Shown here one piece after another: positions 43,241-52,259 of a DNA stretch of 64,000 nt. Each line of letters opens with the position of its first letter. Position 1 is the stretch's first letter. This DNA comes from Falsiruegeria litorea R37. GTDB taxonomy: Bacteria > Pseudomonadota > Alphaproteobacteria > Rhodobacterales > Rhodobacteraceae. A program made the position numbers and the translations under genes. A model generated the notes under the pieces. That model was given only the letters and a program-made list of their open reading frames with translations, did no database searches and had not been told where the DNA came from. The stretch covers positions 806,001 through 870,000 of the forward strand of contig NZ_FWFO01000001.1 of NCBI RefSeq assembly GCF_900172225.1. Reading direction: 5' to 3'.

Positions 43241-44389
43241 TCAGAGTGCGGCTTCGCTGCCCAGAACGGCAGTGTACTCGTTCGAGAAGGTGCCGCCGTT
43301 GCCGTGCGCGATGGCGATGTTCACGTCGTCGATCTGACGCTTGCCACCATCCCCACGGATCTGCGTTGCTGCCTCGATCAGGCAGAACAACCCGTACATG
43401 CCCGGATGCACACAGCTGAGGCCACCGCCATTGGTGTTCACCGGCAACGAGCCACCGGGTGCGATGTTGCCATCGGCCACAAAGGCGCCAGCCTCCCCTT
43501 TCTTCACAAAACCCATGTCCTCAAGGAACAGCAGAGTGTTGATGGTGAACGCGTCATACAGCTCGACCACATCCACATCCTGGGTGGTGATCCCGGCCAT
43601 GTCGAATGCCCGCTTGGAGCTTTCCGCCGCGCAAGTGGTGGTCAGCCTCGCGGCCTGCGCGATCTCGCGGTGCGAGATGGCGTTGCCACCGCCCAGGAAG
43701 TAGGCGGGCTTTTCCTGATAATCCTTGGCGCGGTCGGCGGAGGTCACGATGATCGCCGCACCGCCATCCGACATCAGGCAGCAATCCAGAACCGTCAGCG
43801 GGTCGGCCACACTGGGCGAGGCCAGGTATTCTTCCATCGTCAGCTCTGTCTGCATGGTCGCATCAGGGTTCAGCTGCGCCCATTTGCGCGCCGAAATGGC
43901 GACATGGCCAAAGTGCTCTTTCGGCACGCCATACTCATGCATGTACCGCTGAGCAGTAAAGGCATAGCCCGGAACCGGAACCATCGGCTCATAGGCGCGC
44001 TCCCACTGCGGTGTCTCGATCAGACCGTTCAGATCACGCGCCGATTTCGCGTTCGAGCCATAGCAGATCAGCACGTTCTTACACAGACCCGCCTGGATCG
44101 CCATGGTCGCCTCGACCAGGTAGGACATGAAGGACGAGCCGCCCACCATGTCCGAGTTCGCCCAGGTCGGCTTGACGCCCAGATACTCGGCAATCGAAAG
44201 GGTGGGGAAGAAGTGATAGAAGGTGCCGCCACAGATGCCGTCAATCTCGGACAGGTCCATGCCCGCGTCATCCAGCGCGTTCTTGGTCGCCTTGGCGATC
44301 AGTTCCATGGGCGAGGTGTTGGGCGTCTTGCCCAGACCCCAATAGCCCTTGCCAACAATTGCGGATTTGCCGCGCAGTGCGTGTGCCAT
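43241..44389 (-). CDS. Thiolase-family acyltransferase (SCP-x-like)
   Basis: A 382-residue thiolase-fold protein. The start MAHALRGKSAIVGKGYWGLGKTPNTSPMELIAKATKNALDDAGMDLSEIDGICGG is that of the SCP-x/lipid-transfer-type thiolases; the catalytic His-containing SCVHPGMYGL and AHGNGGTFSNEYTAVLG are at the C-terminus. In this subfamily the usual N-terminal Cys is often replaced and the partner is a small DUF35 protein, which is encoded 12 bases upstream here. Together they probably cleave or condense acyl-CoA chains. Confidence 0.88.
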   Translation of the reverse strand: MAHALRGKSAIVGKGYWGLGKTPNTSPMELIAKATKNALDDAGMDLSEIDGICGGTFYHFFPTLSIAEYLGVKPTWANSDMVGGSSFMSYLVEATMAIQAGLCKNVLICYGSNAKSARDLNGLIETPQWERAYEPMVPVPGYAFTAQRYMHEYGVPKEHFGHVAISARKWAQLNPDATMQTELTMEEYLASPSVADPLTVLDCCLMSDGGAAIIVTSADRAKDYQEKPAYFLGGGNAISHREIAQAARLTTTCAAESSKRAFDMAGITTQDVDVVELYDAFTINTLLFLEDMGFVKKGEAGAFVADGNIAPGGSLPVNTNGGGLSCVHPGMYGLFCLIEAATQIRGDGGKRQIDDVNIAIAHGNGGTFSNEYTAVLGSEAAL

Positions 44390-44401
44390 GTGTCTAACTC
44401 C

Positions 44402-44812
44402 TTACGCGGGCTTGAAAAATACGGCGGGTTCGCCGGATTTGGCGTTGGGGCCGAAATCGGGGGTCATGACAACGGCCTGAACCTTCATGCCGATCTCGAT
44501 CGCCTCGTTGTCGCAGTCGATGATCCGGGTGAACAGGCGCGGGCCTTCGTCCAGATCGACCAGAACGTTGTTGATGTCGCCGCCGTATTTGGCGGGACGG
44601 CGGATGATGGTGCTGGCGTAAACGGTGCCTTTGCCCGACGCCTCGACCCACTCCAGATCGTCGGCGCCCGTGGTGGGCGACAGCGCGCGGGGGTAGAAGT
44701 TGTATGCGCCGGTGGTCGTGGACCGCTGGATCAGGAACTTGCCAGCAGCCAGGCCTGCGCGGAACGCCGCGTCGGCCTGTGGGCTGGCTTCGGGGAGTGC
44801 AAAGTCAGTCAT
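44402..44812 (-). CDS. DUF35 OB-fold acyl-CoA-binding protein, zinc ribbon degenerate
   Basis: A 136-residue partner of SCP-x-type thiolases. The OB-fold part (GKGTVYASTIIRRPAKYGGDINNVLVDLDEGPRLFTRII, IGMKVQAVVMTPDFG) is clear. The N-terminal rubredoxin-like ribbon, normally CxxCG...YPR-x-CxxC, here reads TTTGAYNFYPRALSPTTGAD and contains no cysteine, so zinc is probably not bound. It likely forms a complex with the thiolase encoded next. Confidence 0.85.
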   Translation of the reverse strand: MTDFALPEASPQADAAFRAGLAAGKFLIQRSTTTGAYNFYPRALSPTTGADDLEWVEASGKGTVYASTIIRRPAKYGGDINNVLVDLDEGPRLFTRIIDCDNEAIEIGMKVQAVVMTPDFGPNAKSGEPAVFFKPA

Positions 44813-44826
44813 GTTGCTTCCTTGGA

Positions 44827-46455
44827 TTAAGCGGCAAACAGCGCCGCGTCATGTGTGGGTTCGGGGCTCAGAATGCGCCGTCGCAGCAGCGCGGATTCCG
44901 GCAACAGGCGGCTGCGCACATGGGCAGCAGCAGCCCGCAGCAAAGCGGGTTCAGGGGCGTTGTCAGCGGCGGCTTCCATGTCCGCCCAAACACGCCCGAA
45001 ATAGACAAGGCCGGTCAGGCGCATGTAGTCGTTGACCGATGGGCCGATGTCGCCACGTGTCTGCATCGCGGCGGTGGCCTGACGCCAATCCTCGATCGCG
45101 TCGGCCAGTTCCATTGACGTCTCGCCGGTTGACACCAACTCGTCGAACGCGGTCACAGCTGCGCCATCATTTGCCCGGATGGCGCGGCGCGCCACGCCGG
45201 TGGCCAGCACGCCATTGGTGCCTTCATAAATCGCCATGATCCGTGCATCACGCATGATCTGCTCGACCCGGTATTCCTTGCAAAAGCCGTATCCGCCGTG
45301 GATCTGCACCGCGAGGCTGCTGGTCGCATTCACCGCATCCGTGGCAAAGGCCTTGCAGGTCGGGGTCAGGATATCAAGCAGACCCTGATCGGCCCCCAGA
45401 TCCATATCCACAAAGGTCTTATAGACCATCGCGCGGCAGCCCATGGCGTGGGCGTAGATGTCCAAAAGCATCCGCTGCACATCGCCATGTTCGGTGATCA
45501 GCGCGGTGCCCTCGGACGTGGTGCCCTGACGACGACCTGCGGCATGTGCGCGGGCGCGTTGGAATGCGACATCCATCTGCCCTACGGCCTGCAGCGAGAC
45601 GTCCAGACGCTCGGCGTTCATCATGGTGAACATGGCCGCCAGGCCTTTGCCTTCTTTGCCGAGCAACTCGCCGCGCGCGCCATCAAATGCCATCTGGCAA
45701 GTGGGCGAGCCATGCATGCCCATCTTGTCCTCAAGCCGCACGGTCTGCACCGTGTTGCGGGTGCCATCGGGCAGCACAGCGGGGCAGGCAAAGAGGCTCA
45801 GCCCCCGCACACCCGGTGCCGCATCCGGCGTCCGCGCCAGCACCAGGTGCATCACATTGTCGGTGTAATCGTGATCGCCGCCCGAGATGAAAATCTTGGC
45901 CCCGCTGACCGCATAACCATCACCATCCGGAACAGCCATGGTCTTGATCCGTCCCAGATCTGAACCCGCATCCGGTTCCGTCAGGCACATCGACGCCATC
46001 CATTCGCCCGACACCAACGGCGGCAACAGCCGCGCCTTTTGCTCGTCCGAGCCAGAGGCCTTGATCGTACGAATGCAACCCTGCGCCAAGCTCAGCACCA
46101 TCTCATACGAGATACACGCACCCGCCAGCATATCCGCCAGCACTGCGCCAAAGACATGTGGCAGGTCCATGCCGCCGAACTCTTCGGGTGCACACAGCCC
46201 CGGCCATCCGGCCTCGGCATACCGTTTGTAAGCCGTCACCATCTCTGGCGGCATCCGCACCCGGCCGTTTTCCAGCTTGGCCCCCACCTCATCCCCGATC
46301 ACATCCAATGGCGCGATCTCGGCGTTGATGAATTTCGCCAGCGCCGGGATCAAATCTTCGGCCAGATCGTCGCTCCACTCGGGCAGACGCTCGGGCCGCC
46401 CGATCTGTTTCAGGACAAAGGCAATTTCCGCCTCGGACGCGGTATAGTCGATCAT
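44827..46455 (-). CDS. Acyl-CoA dehydrogenase
   Basis: A 542-residue flavoprotein. MCLTEPDAGSDLGRIKTMA and GDGYAVSGAKIFISGGDHD are the FAD-binding strands; VQIHGGYGFCKEYRVEQIMRDARIMAIYEGTNGVLA contains the signature and the probable catalytic Glu in YEGTNG. The protein is longer than classical acyl-CoA dehydrogenases by a C-terminal domain, as in FadE-type or phenylpropanoid-CoA dehydrogenases. Its start overlaps the stop of the ligase gene by four bases. Role: dehydrogenation of the CoA thioester made by the ligase. Confidence 0.92.
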   Translation of the reverse strand: MIDYTASEAEIAFVLKQIGRPERLPEWSDDLAEDLIPALAKFINAEIAPLDVIGDEVGAKLENGRVRMPPEMVTAYKRYAEAGWPGLCAPEEFGGMDLPHVFGAVLADMLAGACISYEMVLSLAQGCIRTIKASGSDEQKARLLPPLVSGEWMASMCLTEPDAGSDLGRIKTMAVPDGDGYAVSGAKIFISGGDHDYTDNVMHLVLARTPDAAPGVRGLSLFACPAVLPDGTRNTVQTVRLEDKMGMHGSPTCQMAFDGARGELLGKEGKGLAAMFTMMNAERLDVSLQAVGQMDVAFQRARAHAAGRRQGTTSEGTALITEHGDVQRMLLDIYAHAMGCRAMVYKTFVDMDLGADQGLLDILTPTCKAFATDAVNATSSLAVQIHGGYGFCKEYRVEQIMRDARIMAIYEGTNGVLATGVARRAIRANDGAAVTAFDELVSTGETSMELADAIEDWRQATAAMQTRGDIGPSVNDYMRLTGLVYFGRVWADMEAAADNAPEPALLRAAAAHVRSRLLPESALLRRRILSPEPTHDAALFAA

Positions 46456-48299
46456 GCGTGCACCTTGACCGAGGCAATGACGCGCTCGGACCCTTCATAA
46501 AGTTCGCTCACCGCCCCGTCGCGCAATTCCAGCGCCAGACGCTGGTTGATATAGCCCTTGTCGGTGATCTCGTTTTTCTCGACCGACGGCGCGTCGGTCT
46601 GGACCAACACCCGCTTCACGCGCGTGGCGCTGCCGGTCTGGCCTGCGTTATAGGCGCTCAGCCGTTCCTCGATGAACGCGCGCACCGCCGGGTCACTGGC
46701 ATAGCCCGCCAGATCATCAACCCGACCCGCCAGCGACTTGCATTCATCCGCATTCAGGAACAGCAGCGCACCGATGTCATTGCGGTTGTGCCCGGCGATG
46801 ACCGCATCCGAAACAATGGGCTTCAACGCATCCAAAAGCGCCACCCGCAGGTTGCCCACGGCCACCCAGGTCCCGGTCATCAACTTGAAATTCTCGGACG
46901 TGCGCCCGTCGAAATAGATGCCCTTGCTCAGGTCACCCTGATCCACCAGACGCCCGGCATCCCCGGTCAGATAGAACCCATCCTCGTCAAACGCCTCGGC
47001 CGTCTTTTCGGCATTGTTCATATAGCCCGGTGTCACATGCGGCCCGCGAACGCGCATCTCCAGCTTGCCACCATTGGGCAGGAATTTCAGCTCATAGCCC
47101 GGCGTCGGCAAGCCGATCACATCCGCGCTTGGCACCGGGAAGTGCACGCAGGTGATCAACATCGCCTCGGTCGCGCCCCAGGCACTGACAAAGGGCACCT
47201 TTTCGCCTCGCTCGGCCACGCCCAACTCTTCCAGCCCTTCCCACAGGTGATCCGGCAGACCGGCGCCCGAGAAAAAGATCAGCTGCAACCGTTCAAAGAA
47301 TGCCTTGCGCAGGGCGGCATCCTCGCGCATCACCGGCAGCATCATGTCGAACCCTTTGGGCACGTTGAAATAGAGCGTCGGCGACACATCGCGGATGTTG
47401 CGCATGGTCTTTTCGATCTCACCCGGCACCGGCTTGCCATCGTCGATATAAAACGTGCCACCGTTCCACAGGATCTGGTTGAAGTTGAAATTGCCGCCGA
47501 ATGTGTGGTTCCACGGCAGCCAATCCACGATCACTGGCGGCTCGACCTCCAGAAACGGCCAGATCTGCACCAGCGCCTGCTGGCTGGCCAGCATCATTTC
47601 CTGGTTCACGATCACACCCTTGGGCATGCCGGTCGAACCGGATGTGAACAGGATTTTACCAACGGTCTGATGGTCCACTTTGGCGGCCTCGACGGCCACC
47701 GCATCGCTGACCGGGGTTTGCAGCGCTGCGTCATAGGTCAGGGCGCCATCGTCCGATAGCAGCGTGATGCCCTCGCCGCCCAGGTAGTCAAACGCATTGG
47801 CAAAGGCCTGCGAATCCGCCGCATAGGCCATGCCCGGGGACGTCACGGAAACGATGTGGCGCAGCTTGGCCAGCGTCTGATCATGCAGGGAATAGGGGAC
47901 AGATACTGGCACCACCGGAATGCCCACATGCATCGCGGCCAGCATCAGCACCCCATGACGCACCGAATTTGCCGACAGAATCAACAGCGGCTTGTTCGGC
48001 CCCAACCCTTGCGCCAGCAGAAACGCCGCCAATGACTGCACCTGCGCGTGCGCCTCGCCATAGCTTACGCCCTGCCACACATCATCATCCTGACTGCGCT
48101 CCATCAGGTAGGGACGGTCAGGGACCTCGCTGGCCCAACGATCCAGCAGAGCGGACAGGTTCTTGACCTTGATGTCGAACAGCTGCGGGCTGCGCAGCGT
48201 AAAGGCTCCATTGCCCAGGTCTTCGCGCACAACTTCGGCGGGGGCAAATTTGGTGGCTGGGTAGGCCGATGTCATCGTCTCGCGACCCTCTGTGGTCAT
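46452..48299 (-). CDS. Feruloyl-CoA-synthase-like acyl-CoA ligase
   Basis: A 615-residue adenylate-forming enzyme. KILFTSGSTGMPKGVIVNQEMM is the P-loop, VSAWGATEAMLITCVHFP the A5 motif, and YLTGDAGRLVDQGDLSKGIYFDGRTSENFKLMTGTWVAVGNLR the TGD and hinge region. The long insertions and VDWLPWNHTFGGNFNFN segment are characteristic of feruloyl-CoA synthases, which activate hydroxycinnamates. It is the first gene of the operon ligase - acyl-CoA dehydrogenase - DUF35 - thiolase. Another aryl or bulky acyl acid is possible. Confidence 0.88.
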   Translation of the reverse strand: MTTEGRETMTSAYPATKFAPAEVVREDLGNGAFTLRSPQLFDIKVKNLSALLDRWASEVPDRPYLMERSQDDDVWQGVSYGEAHAQVQSLAAFLLAQGLGPNKPLLILSANSVRHGVLMLAAMHVGIPVVPVSVPYSLHDQTLAKLRHIVSVTSPGMAYAADSQAFANAFDYLGGEGITLLSDDGALTYDAALQTPVSDAVAVEAAKVDHQTVGKILFTSGSTGMPKGVIVNQEMMLASQQALVQIWPFLEVEPPVIVDWLPWNHTFGGNFNFNQILWNGGTFYIDDGKPVPGEIEKTMRNIRDVSPTLYFNVPKGFDMMLPVMREDAALRKAFFERLQLIFFSGAGLPDHLWEGLEELGVAERGEKVPFVSAWGATEAMLITCVHFPVPSADVIGLPTPGYELKFLPNGGKLEMRVRGPHVTPGYMNNAEKTAEAFDEDGFYLTGDAGRLVDQGDLSKGIYFDGRTSENFKLMTGTWVAVGNLRVALLDALKPIVSDAVIAGHNRNDIGALLFLNADECKSLAGRVDDLAGYASDPAVRAFIEERLSAYNAGQTGSATRVKRVLVQTDAPSVEKNEITDKGYINQRLALELRDGAVSELYEGSERVIASVKVHA

Positions 48300-48403
48300 T
48301 TCGTCTCACTCCCTGGCGTCTTCTGCCGGAATCACGCCTGTGTTTCCGGTTTTGTCAGAATTAGACTACCCAAGAGATTGTTAGTATGCAAATGTATTAT
48401 TGA

Positions 48404-48413
48404 GCGTTCACTT
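48404..48413. promoter_or_regulatory. Half-site related to AGTGAACG dyad
   Basis: AGCGTTCACT (reverse complement AGTGAACGCT) shares the 8-base half AGTGAACG with the dyads at 485 and 40957. It lies in the divergent promoter region of the aromatic-CoA cluster. Only one half-site is intact. Confidence 0.3.
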
Positions 48414-48436
48414 AGGTTCGCAAATCGAGATAAATC

Positions 48437-48489
48437 GCCCAAGGGCATGACGCAAGCCGATGGCAGATGTGCCGTTGCGTACCTTGGGC
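48437..48489 (+). promoter_or_regulatory. Nested inverted repeats in the leader of the SDR gene
   Basis: Three nested stems: GCCCAAGG / CCTTGGGC (48437-48444 with 48482-48489), ACGCAA / TTGCGT (48450-48455 with 48475-48480) and GGC / GCC. The structure ends just before the ribosome site of the gene at 48510. Confidence 0.5.
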
Positions 48490-48509
48490 CGGGATATGAG
48501 GAGTTCGAA

Positions 48510-49271
48510 ATGAAAATCGAAAACGCATCCGCGATCGTAACAGGCGGGGCTTCGGGGCTGGGCTTTGCCACCGCCAAGGTGCTGGCCGAAAAGGGCGCCA
48601 AAGTGGCCCTGTTCGACCTGCCGGGCGACAAGCTGGAGGCCTCTGCCAAGGAACTGGGCGCGGTTGCCGCCCCCTGTGACGTCACCAGCGCCGATGGCGT
48701 TGCCGCCGCGCTGGAAACTGCCATCGCCGCCAACGGCCTGCCGCGCATCGCCGTCAACTGCGCCGGTGTCACCCATGGCGAGCGCATCGTCGGGCGCAAT
48801 GGCGCGGCCTCGCTCGAAGCATTCTCCCGCACGGTTCAGATCAACCTGATCGGCACCTTCAACGTGATGCGTCTGGTGGCCGAGAAGATGGCCCAGAACG
48901 ACGCACTCGACGACAACGAACGCGGCGTGATCATCAACACCTCGTCGGCTGCGGCGTTCGAGGGCCAGATCGGCCAGGCGGCCTATGCTGCGTCCAAGGG
49001 CGGTGTCGCCAGCCTCACCCTGCCAGCCGCGCGCGAGTTCGCCCGTTCCGGCATCCGCGTGCTGGCGATTGCGCCGGGCATCTTCTCGACCCCGATGATG
49101 GATCTGTTGCCGCAGGACATTCAGGACAGCCTTGGCGCCAAGGTGCCGTTCCCCTCGCGCCTTGGCAAACCCGCCGAATTCGCGCAGCTTGCAGGCCATA
49201 TGATCGAGAACACCATGCTCAACGGGGAATGCGTGCGCCTTGACGGTGCCATCCGCCTTGAGCCGAAGTAA
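48510..49271 (+). CDS. SDR family 3-hydroxyacyl-CoA dehydrogenase-like
   Basis: About 253 residues; the ATG at 48510 is preceded by GAGGAG. An in-frame ATG at 48449 would extend it by 20 residues but lies inside the leader hairpin. [10 protein letters not shown] (cofactor loop), NCAGVTHGE, the Ser in [12 protein letters not shown] and the YAASK catalytic motif are intact. The sequence matches the type 2 3-hydroxyacyl-CoA dehydrogenase (HSD10-like) group. It fits with the ligase, dehydrogenase, hydratase and thiolase around it as the oxidation step of beta-oxidation-like side-chain shortening. Confidence 0.9.
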   Translation: MKIENASAIVTGGASGLGFATAKVLAEKGAKVALFDLPGDKLEASAKELGAVAAPCDVTSADGVAAALETAIAANGLPRIAVNCAGVTHGERIVGRNGAASLEAFSRTVQINLIGTFNVMRLVAEKMAQNDALDDNERGVIINTSSAAAFEGQIGQAAYAASKGGVASLTLPAAREFARSGIRVLAIAPGIFSTPMMDLLPQDIQDSLGAKVPFPSRLGKPAEFAQLAGHMIENTMLNGECVRLDGAIRLEPK

Positions 49272-49283
49272 GGGACGCCCGCA

Positions 49284-50054
49284 ATGGAATATACCCACAT
49301 CACCAGCGAGACCGACGGCAATATCGGTATCCTGACGCTTGACCGCCCGGCCAAATTCAACGCCATCAACCAAGGGCTGCTTTACGAGATCGAGCACTAT
49401 TTCGACACCCTGCCGGATGAGGTGGGCGCGGTGGTGATCCGCTCGTCGGGACAGCATTTCTGCGCGGGTCTCGACCTGCTGGAACACTCCATGCGCGACG
49501 CCGCGGGCGCGATGCACGAATGCCGCCTCTGGCATCGGATTTTCGACAAGATCGAATACGGCCGGGTGCCAGTTGTGGCTGCCATGAACGGCGGCGTCTT
49601 GGGCGGTGGGATGGAACTGGCCATGACCGCCCATATCCGGGTGAGCCAAGAGGACACCTTCTATGAACTCCCCGAAGGCCGCCGCGCGATCTTTGTCGGC
49701 GGTGGCGCCACTGTGCGCGTGGGTCGCATCATCGGCGCAAGTCGGATGATGGAGATGATGCTGACCGGTCGCCGCTATCTGGCGCAGCAGGGCCTGGATC
49801 TTGGGCTAGCCCACTACGTCGAACCCAACGGCACCGCCTTTGACAAGGCGATGGAGCTGGCCCGCCGCGTGACCGAAAATGCGCCGCTGTCGAACTACAT
49901 GATGATGCAGGCCATCACCCGCATCAACGACATGTCCGCCAGCGACGGTCTGTTCACCGAAAGCCTGGCTGCCGCCATCGCCCAATCTTCGCCCGAAGCG
50001 CGCGCCGGGATGGAGGCCTTCCTGGCCAAGACAGGCAAACGGGACAATCAGTAA
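49284..50054 (+). CDS. Enoyl-CoA hydratase/isomerase family protein
   Basis: A 256-residue crotonase-fold protein. VVIRSSGQHFCAGLDLLEHS and AAMNGGVLGGGMELAMTAHIRVSQEDTFYELPEGRRAIFVGGGATVRVGRIIG form the CoA oxyanion hole and active site; the hydratase glutamates fall near FYELPEGR. It could be a hydratase, an isomerase or, with a feruloyl-CoA ligase in the cluster, a hydroxycinnamoyl-CoA hydratase-lyase. It follows the SDR gene by 12 bases. Confidence 0.9.
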   Translation: MEYTHITSETDGNIGILTLDRPAKFNAINQGLLYEIEHYFDTLPDEVGAVVIRSSGQHFCAGLDLLEHSMRDAAGAMHECRLWHRIFDKIEYGRVPVVAAMNGGVLGGGMELAMTAHIRVSQEDTFYELPEGRRAIFVGGGATVRVGRIIGASRMMEMMLTGRRYLAQQGLDLGLAHYVEPNGTAFDKAMELARRVTENAPLSNYMMMQAITRINDMSASDGLFTESLAAAIAQSSPEARAGMEAFLAKTGKRDNQ

Positions 50055-50120
50055 ACGCGCAAAGCCCTGGCAACGTCCGGATTGACCCACCTCGGGGGCC
50101 AGTCCATGCCGTAAATGTTT

Positions 50121-50153
50121 AAAAACCGCCCGCCCGTCGCTGACTTGGCGGGC
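50121..50153 (-). terminator. Minus-strand terminator-like hairpin
   Basis: GCCCGCC / GGCGGGC (50128-50134 with 50147-50153); on the minus strand GGTTTTT follows. The 50055-50421 gap shows no gene. Confidence 0.5.
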
Positions 50154-50165
50154 CTTTGCAAGTTG

Positions 50166-50192
50166 AACCCCTCGAAGGTATTTCGAGGGGTT
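50166..50192. terminator. Perfect 11-bp hairpin after the hydratase gene
   Basis: AACCCCTCGAA / TTCGAGGGGTT with a five-base loop, in the gap between the enoyl-CoA hydratase and the recombinase gene. Weak T content follows. Confidence 0.55.
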
Positions 50193-50421
50193 ACTCGTAT
50201 TCCAAAAGCAGACATTGACAGAACTCCCCTCAACCTCCGCTTGGCGGGACTTTGCTGCCTCTAGCGCAAAAGACCTCAATGACGGCTGCCAGCCCAAAGC
50301 GGACATGGCTGTCTCGCACCTCGGGCGGATTCCCGACTTTCGCTGCAGTAGCGTAGAGGACTGAACGGTTTCGTGGAAGCAGACGTTGGATTCGGGCCGC
50401 TAAAGGCAGCGGCCCTCGTGG

Positions 50422-50678
50422 TTAGATTTCAATGGCCTCTGCAATGGCAAGGGCATCCTCAAGCTCGACGCCCAAGTATCTGACCGTGCTGTCCATCTTC
50501 GTGTGACCTAGCAAAAGCTGAACCGCCCGCAGATTGCCTGTCTTCTTGTAGATCTGCGTAACTTTTGTTCTTCTCATTGAGTGCGTGCCATAAGCGCTGG
50601 CTTCCAGTCCAATCGACGTAACCCAATCGCGAACAATCCGCGCATACTGACGGGTTGAGATGTGCAAGCGTTCATGGA
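50422..50678 (-). repeat. Direct repeat DR-L (3' part of the recombinase)
   Basis: 257 bp that align without gaps to 61313-61569; by hand about 45 mismatches, roughly 82% identity, many at third codon positions. The repeats bracket the 10.6-kb TRAP/sulfatase segment. Confidence 0.85.
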
Positions 50679-51054
50679 AACGGCCTGGCCATAGGTACTC
50701 AGAGCCGACCATTAGTTCGTCTTCCATCCACTTCTCAATAGATGCGCGTGTACCCTCAGAAATCTCGAAGCGTACCGGTTTCTGAGTTTTGCTTTGCAGA
50801 ATGGAAGCGCGCTCATTGATTTGGCCCGATGCCATGACATCGACCACTTTCATCTTCACGAGATCACAACCTCTGAGTTTGCTGTCGATGGCCATGTTGA
50901 ACAATGCTAGGTCGCGATGGTTCTCGGCAAGTTCAAGCCTTACGCGGATCGCCCAGACGTGCTTTGGTTTAAGCGGACGTTTCTGGCCGACTATGCGGCC
51001 CTTGTTCCAAGCGGGGCGAAGTGCGCGAATGGCTGGTAGGTTTGGTGTTTCCAT
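50422..51054 (-). CDS. Tyrosine recombinase (site-specific integrase)
   Basis: About 210 residues from the ATG at 51054 (METPNLPAIRALRPAWNKG). All catalytic residues of the tyrosine recombinases are present: Arg in DSKLRGCDLV, the beta-strand Lys in SKTQKPVRFE, His and Arg in THSMRRT, His in LLGHTKMDS and the nucleophile Tyr in VRYLGVEL. It is short and lacks a separate N-terminal arm-binding domain, like the compact recombinases scattered in Rhodobacterales genomes. Its last 85 codons are repeated at 61313-61569 in the same orientation. It probably marks the left edge of an island. Confidence 0.9.
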   Translation of the reverse strand: METPNLPAIRALRPAWNKGRIVGQKRPLKPKHVWAIRVRLELAENHRDLALFNMAIDSKLRGCDLVKMKVVDVMASGQINERASILQSKTQKPVRFEISEGTRASIEKWMEDELMVGSEYLWPGRFHERLHISTRQYARIVRDWVTSIGLEASAYGTHSMRRTKVTQIYKKTGNLRAVQLLLGHTKMDSTVRYLGVELEDALAIAEAIEI

Positions 51055-51281
51055 GACTGATCCTCCGATCCGCCATGCCCCCCACAACGACAACCCGATG
51101 TTGACCAATGCGGGTTATCACAAAAATTCTGCGCCGCCTCCGAGGCTCACAAGTCGCCCTCCTAGATCTTTCGTCAGTGAACAATGGTCGCCTGGTTCGT
51201 AGCGTAGATCGAAGGACTGGCTTGCTGGAGCAATCTAAGTCGAACCCGGCCAGAAATTGACTGGGTTCGTGGGGTTCCGAA

Positions 51282-52259
51282 TTACTCGATCACGCCAGCC
51301 TCGCGATAGTATCGCGCGGCGCCGTGGTGGAGCTCAATCATGCCGCGGCTCTCTGACGCAAATGAGACGTCCAGAGCTTTCGCCCATGGTGCATCCGACG
51401 TCACTTGATCGAGGTTATCCCAGAACGCTTTCGTCAGATTGTAGACAGTTTCTTCGTCGACGTCTGCGCTGACGGCGATACCGACGGCTGTGTTCCAGGA
51501 TTCAATTGCGCCGTCATTAAGTTGACCGTCGTACTGACCTGGCTGGACCTGATCGCGATACCGGAACGGCCCGAGCCATTCGTCGATACCACCAGCGAAA
51601 GGTTCGGCAGGAGCAAGGAAGCGCACCTCTTCTGTCTCAGTGAATTGGATAAACTGACCACAGGGATCGAGGCAGCCGTTTACGTACATGTCGACTTTGC
51701 CGTCCAGAAATGCCTGGAAACCGGTTTGCCAGTTCGCAGCGATTGCTTCGTAGTCTTGCCCGGCAACAAGACCTGTCGTTGCCTCGATCCACCCCTTGGC
51801 TCCGTTGTATGCGCCACCGCCCTGAGGGCCGAGAAAGACGGTTGTGCCTTCAAGGTCATCCAGAACCTCGATGTCACTGTCACCCCGCACCGCGAAGTGA
51901 TACGGACCCCAAGGGAACCACATCAAAAGACGCACATTTTTTGCGGCATCCGGCGCGTCTGTCTCTTTGGCGTACATGACTTTGCCGCCCGCCATCAGGT
52001 TGTAGATAACCGGGCTGGTCATCGCCATTTCGAGGTTGCCACGGCCGACTTCCAGTTGGTGCAGAGTGGCAGCACCACCGGCGGCCACCTCGATTTCGAC
52101 CCCTTCAACATTCTCGTTCACCACATTGGCAAAAGTGGCCATCGTGATGGACGCCCCAAGGCTTGGGGCAATTGTCGCCATCTTAAGTTTCGTGTCATCG
52201 GCCTGCGCTGGAAGCGTCAAACCCGCAGCTAGTATCGCTGCAAGACCAAAGTTACGCAT
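51282..52259 (-). CDS. TAXI-family TRAP transporter substrate-binding protein
   Basis: A 325-residue periplasmic receptor with signal peptide MRNFGLAAILAAGLTLPAQA. The fold opens LKMATIAPSLGASITMATFANVVNE and continues with VEIEVAAGGAATLHQLEVGRGNLEMAMTSPVIYNLM, the TAXI pattern. It captures the ligand in the periplasm for the fused TRAP permease encoded just upstream (eight-base overlap). Neighbouring sulfatases suggest an organosulfate or similar anion as ligand. The 51055-51281 gap on its 3' side holds no other gene. Confidence 0.9.
   Translation of the reverse strand: MRNFGLAAILAAGLTLPAQADDTKLKMATIAPSLGASITMATFANVVNENVEGVEIEVAAGGAATLHQLEVGRGNLEMAMTSPVIYNLMAGGKVMYAKETDAPDAAKNVRLLMWFPWGPYHFAVRGDSDIEVLDDLEGTTVFLGPQGGGAYNGAKGWIEATTGLVAGQDYEAIAANWQTGFQAFLDGKVDMYVNGCLDPCGQFIQFTETEEVRFLAPAEPFAGGIDEWLGPFRYRDQVQPGQYDGQLNDGAIESWNTAVGIAVSADVDEETVYNLTKAFWDNLDQVTSDAPWAKALDVSFASESRGMIELHHGAARYYREAGVIE

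Noticed and set aside
43220-44830. 536-codon plus-strand frame across the thiolase and DUF35 genes
   Set aside because: It runs antisense through two clearly recognised genes and has His/Gly/Arg-rich shadow composition.
46458-47759. 433-codon plus-strand frame opposite the feruloyl-CoA-synthase-like gene
   Set aside because: Antisense shadow; all adenylate-forming motifs are on the minus strand.
48408-49649. 413-codon minus-strand frame opposite the SDR and hydratase
   Set aside because: Antisense shadow of two well-supported genes and of their intergenic region.
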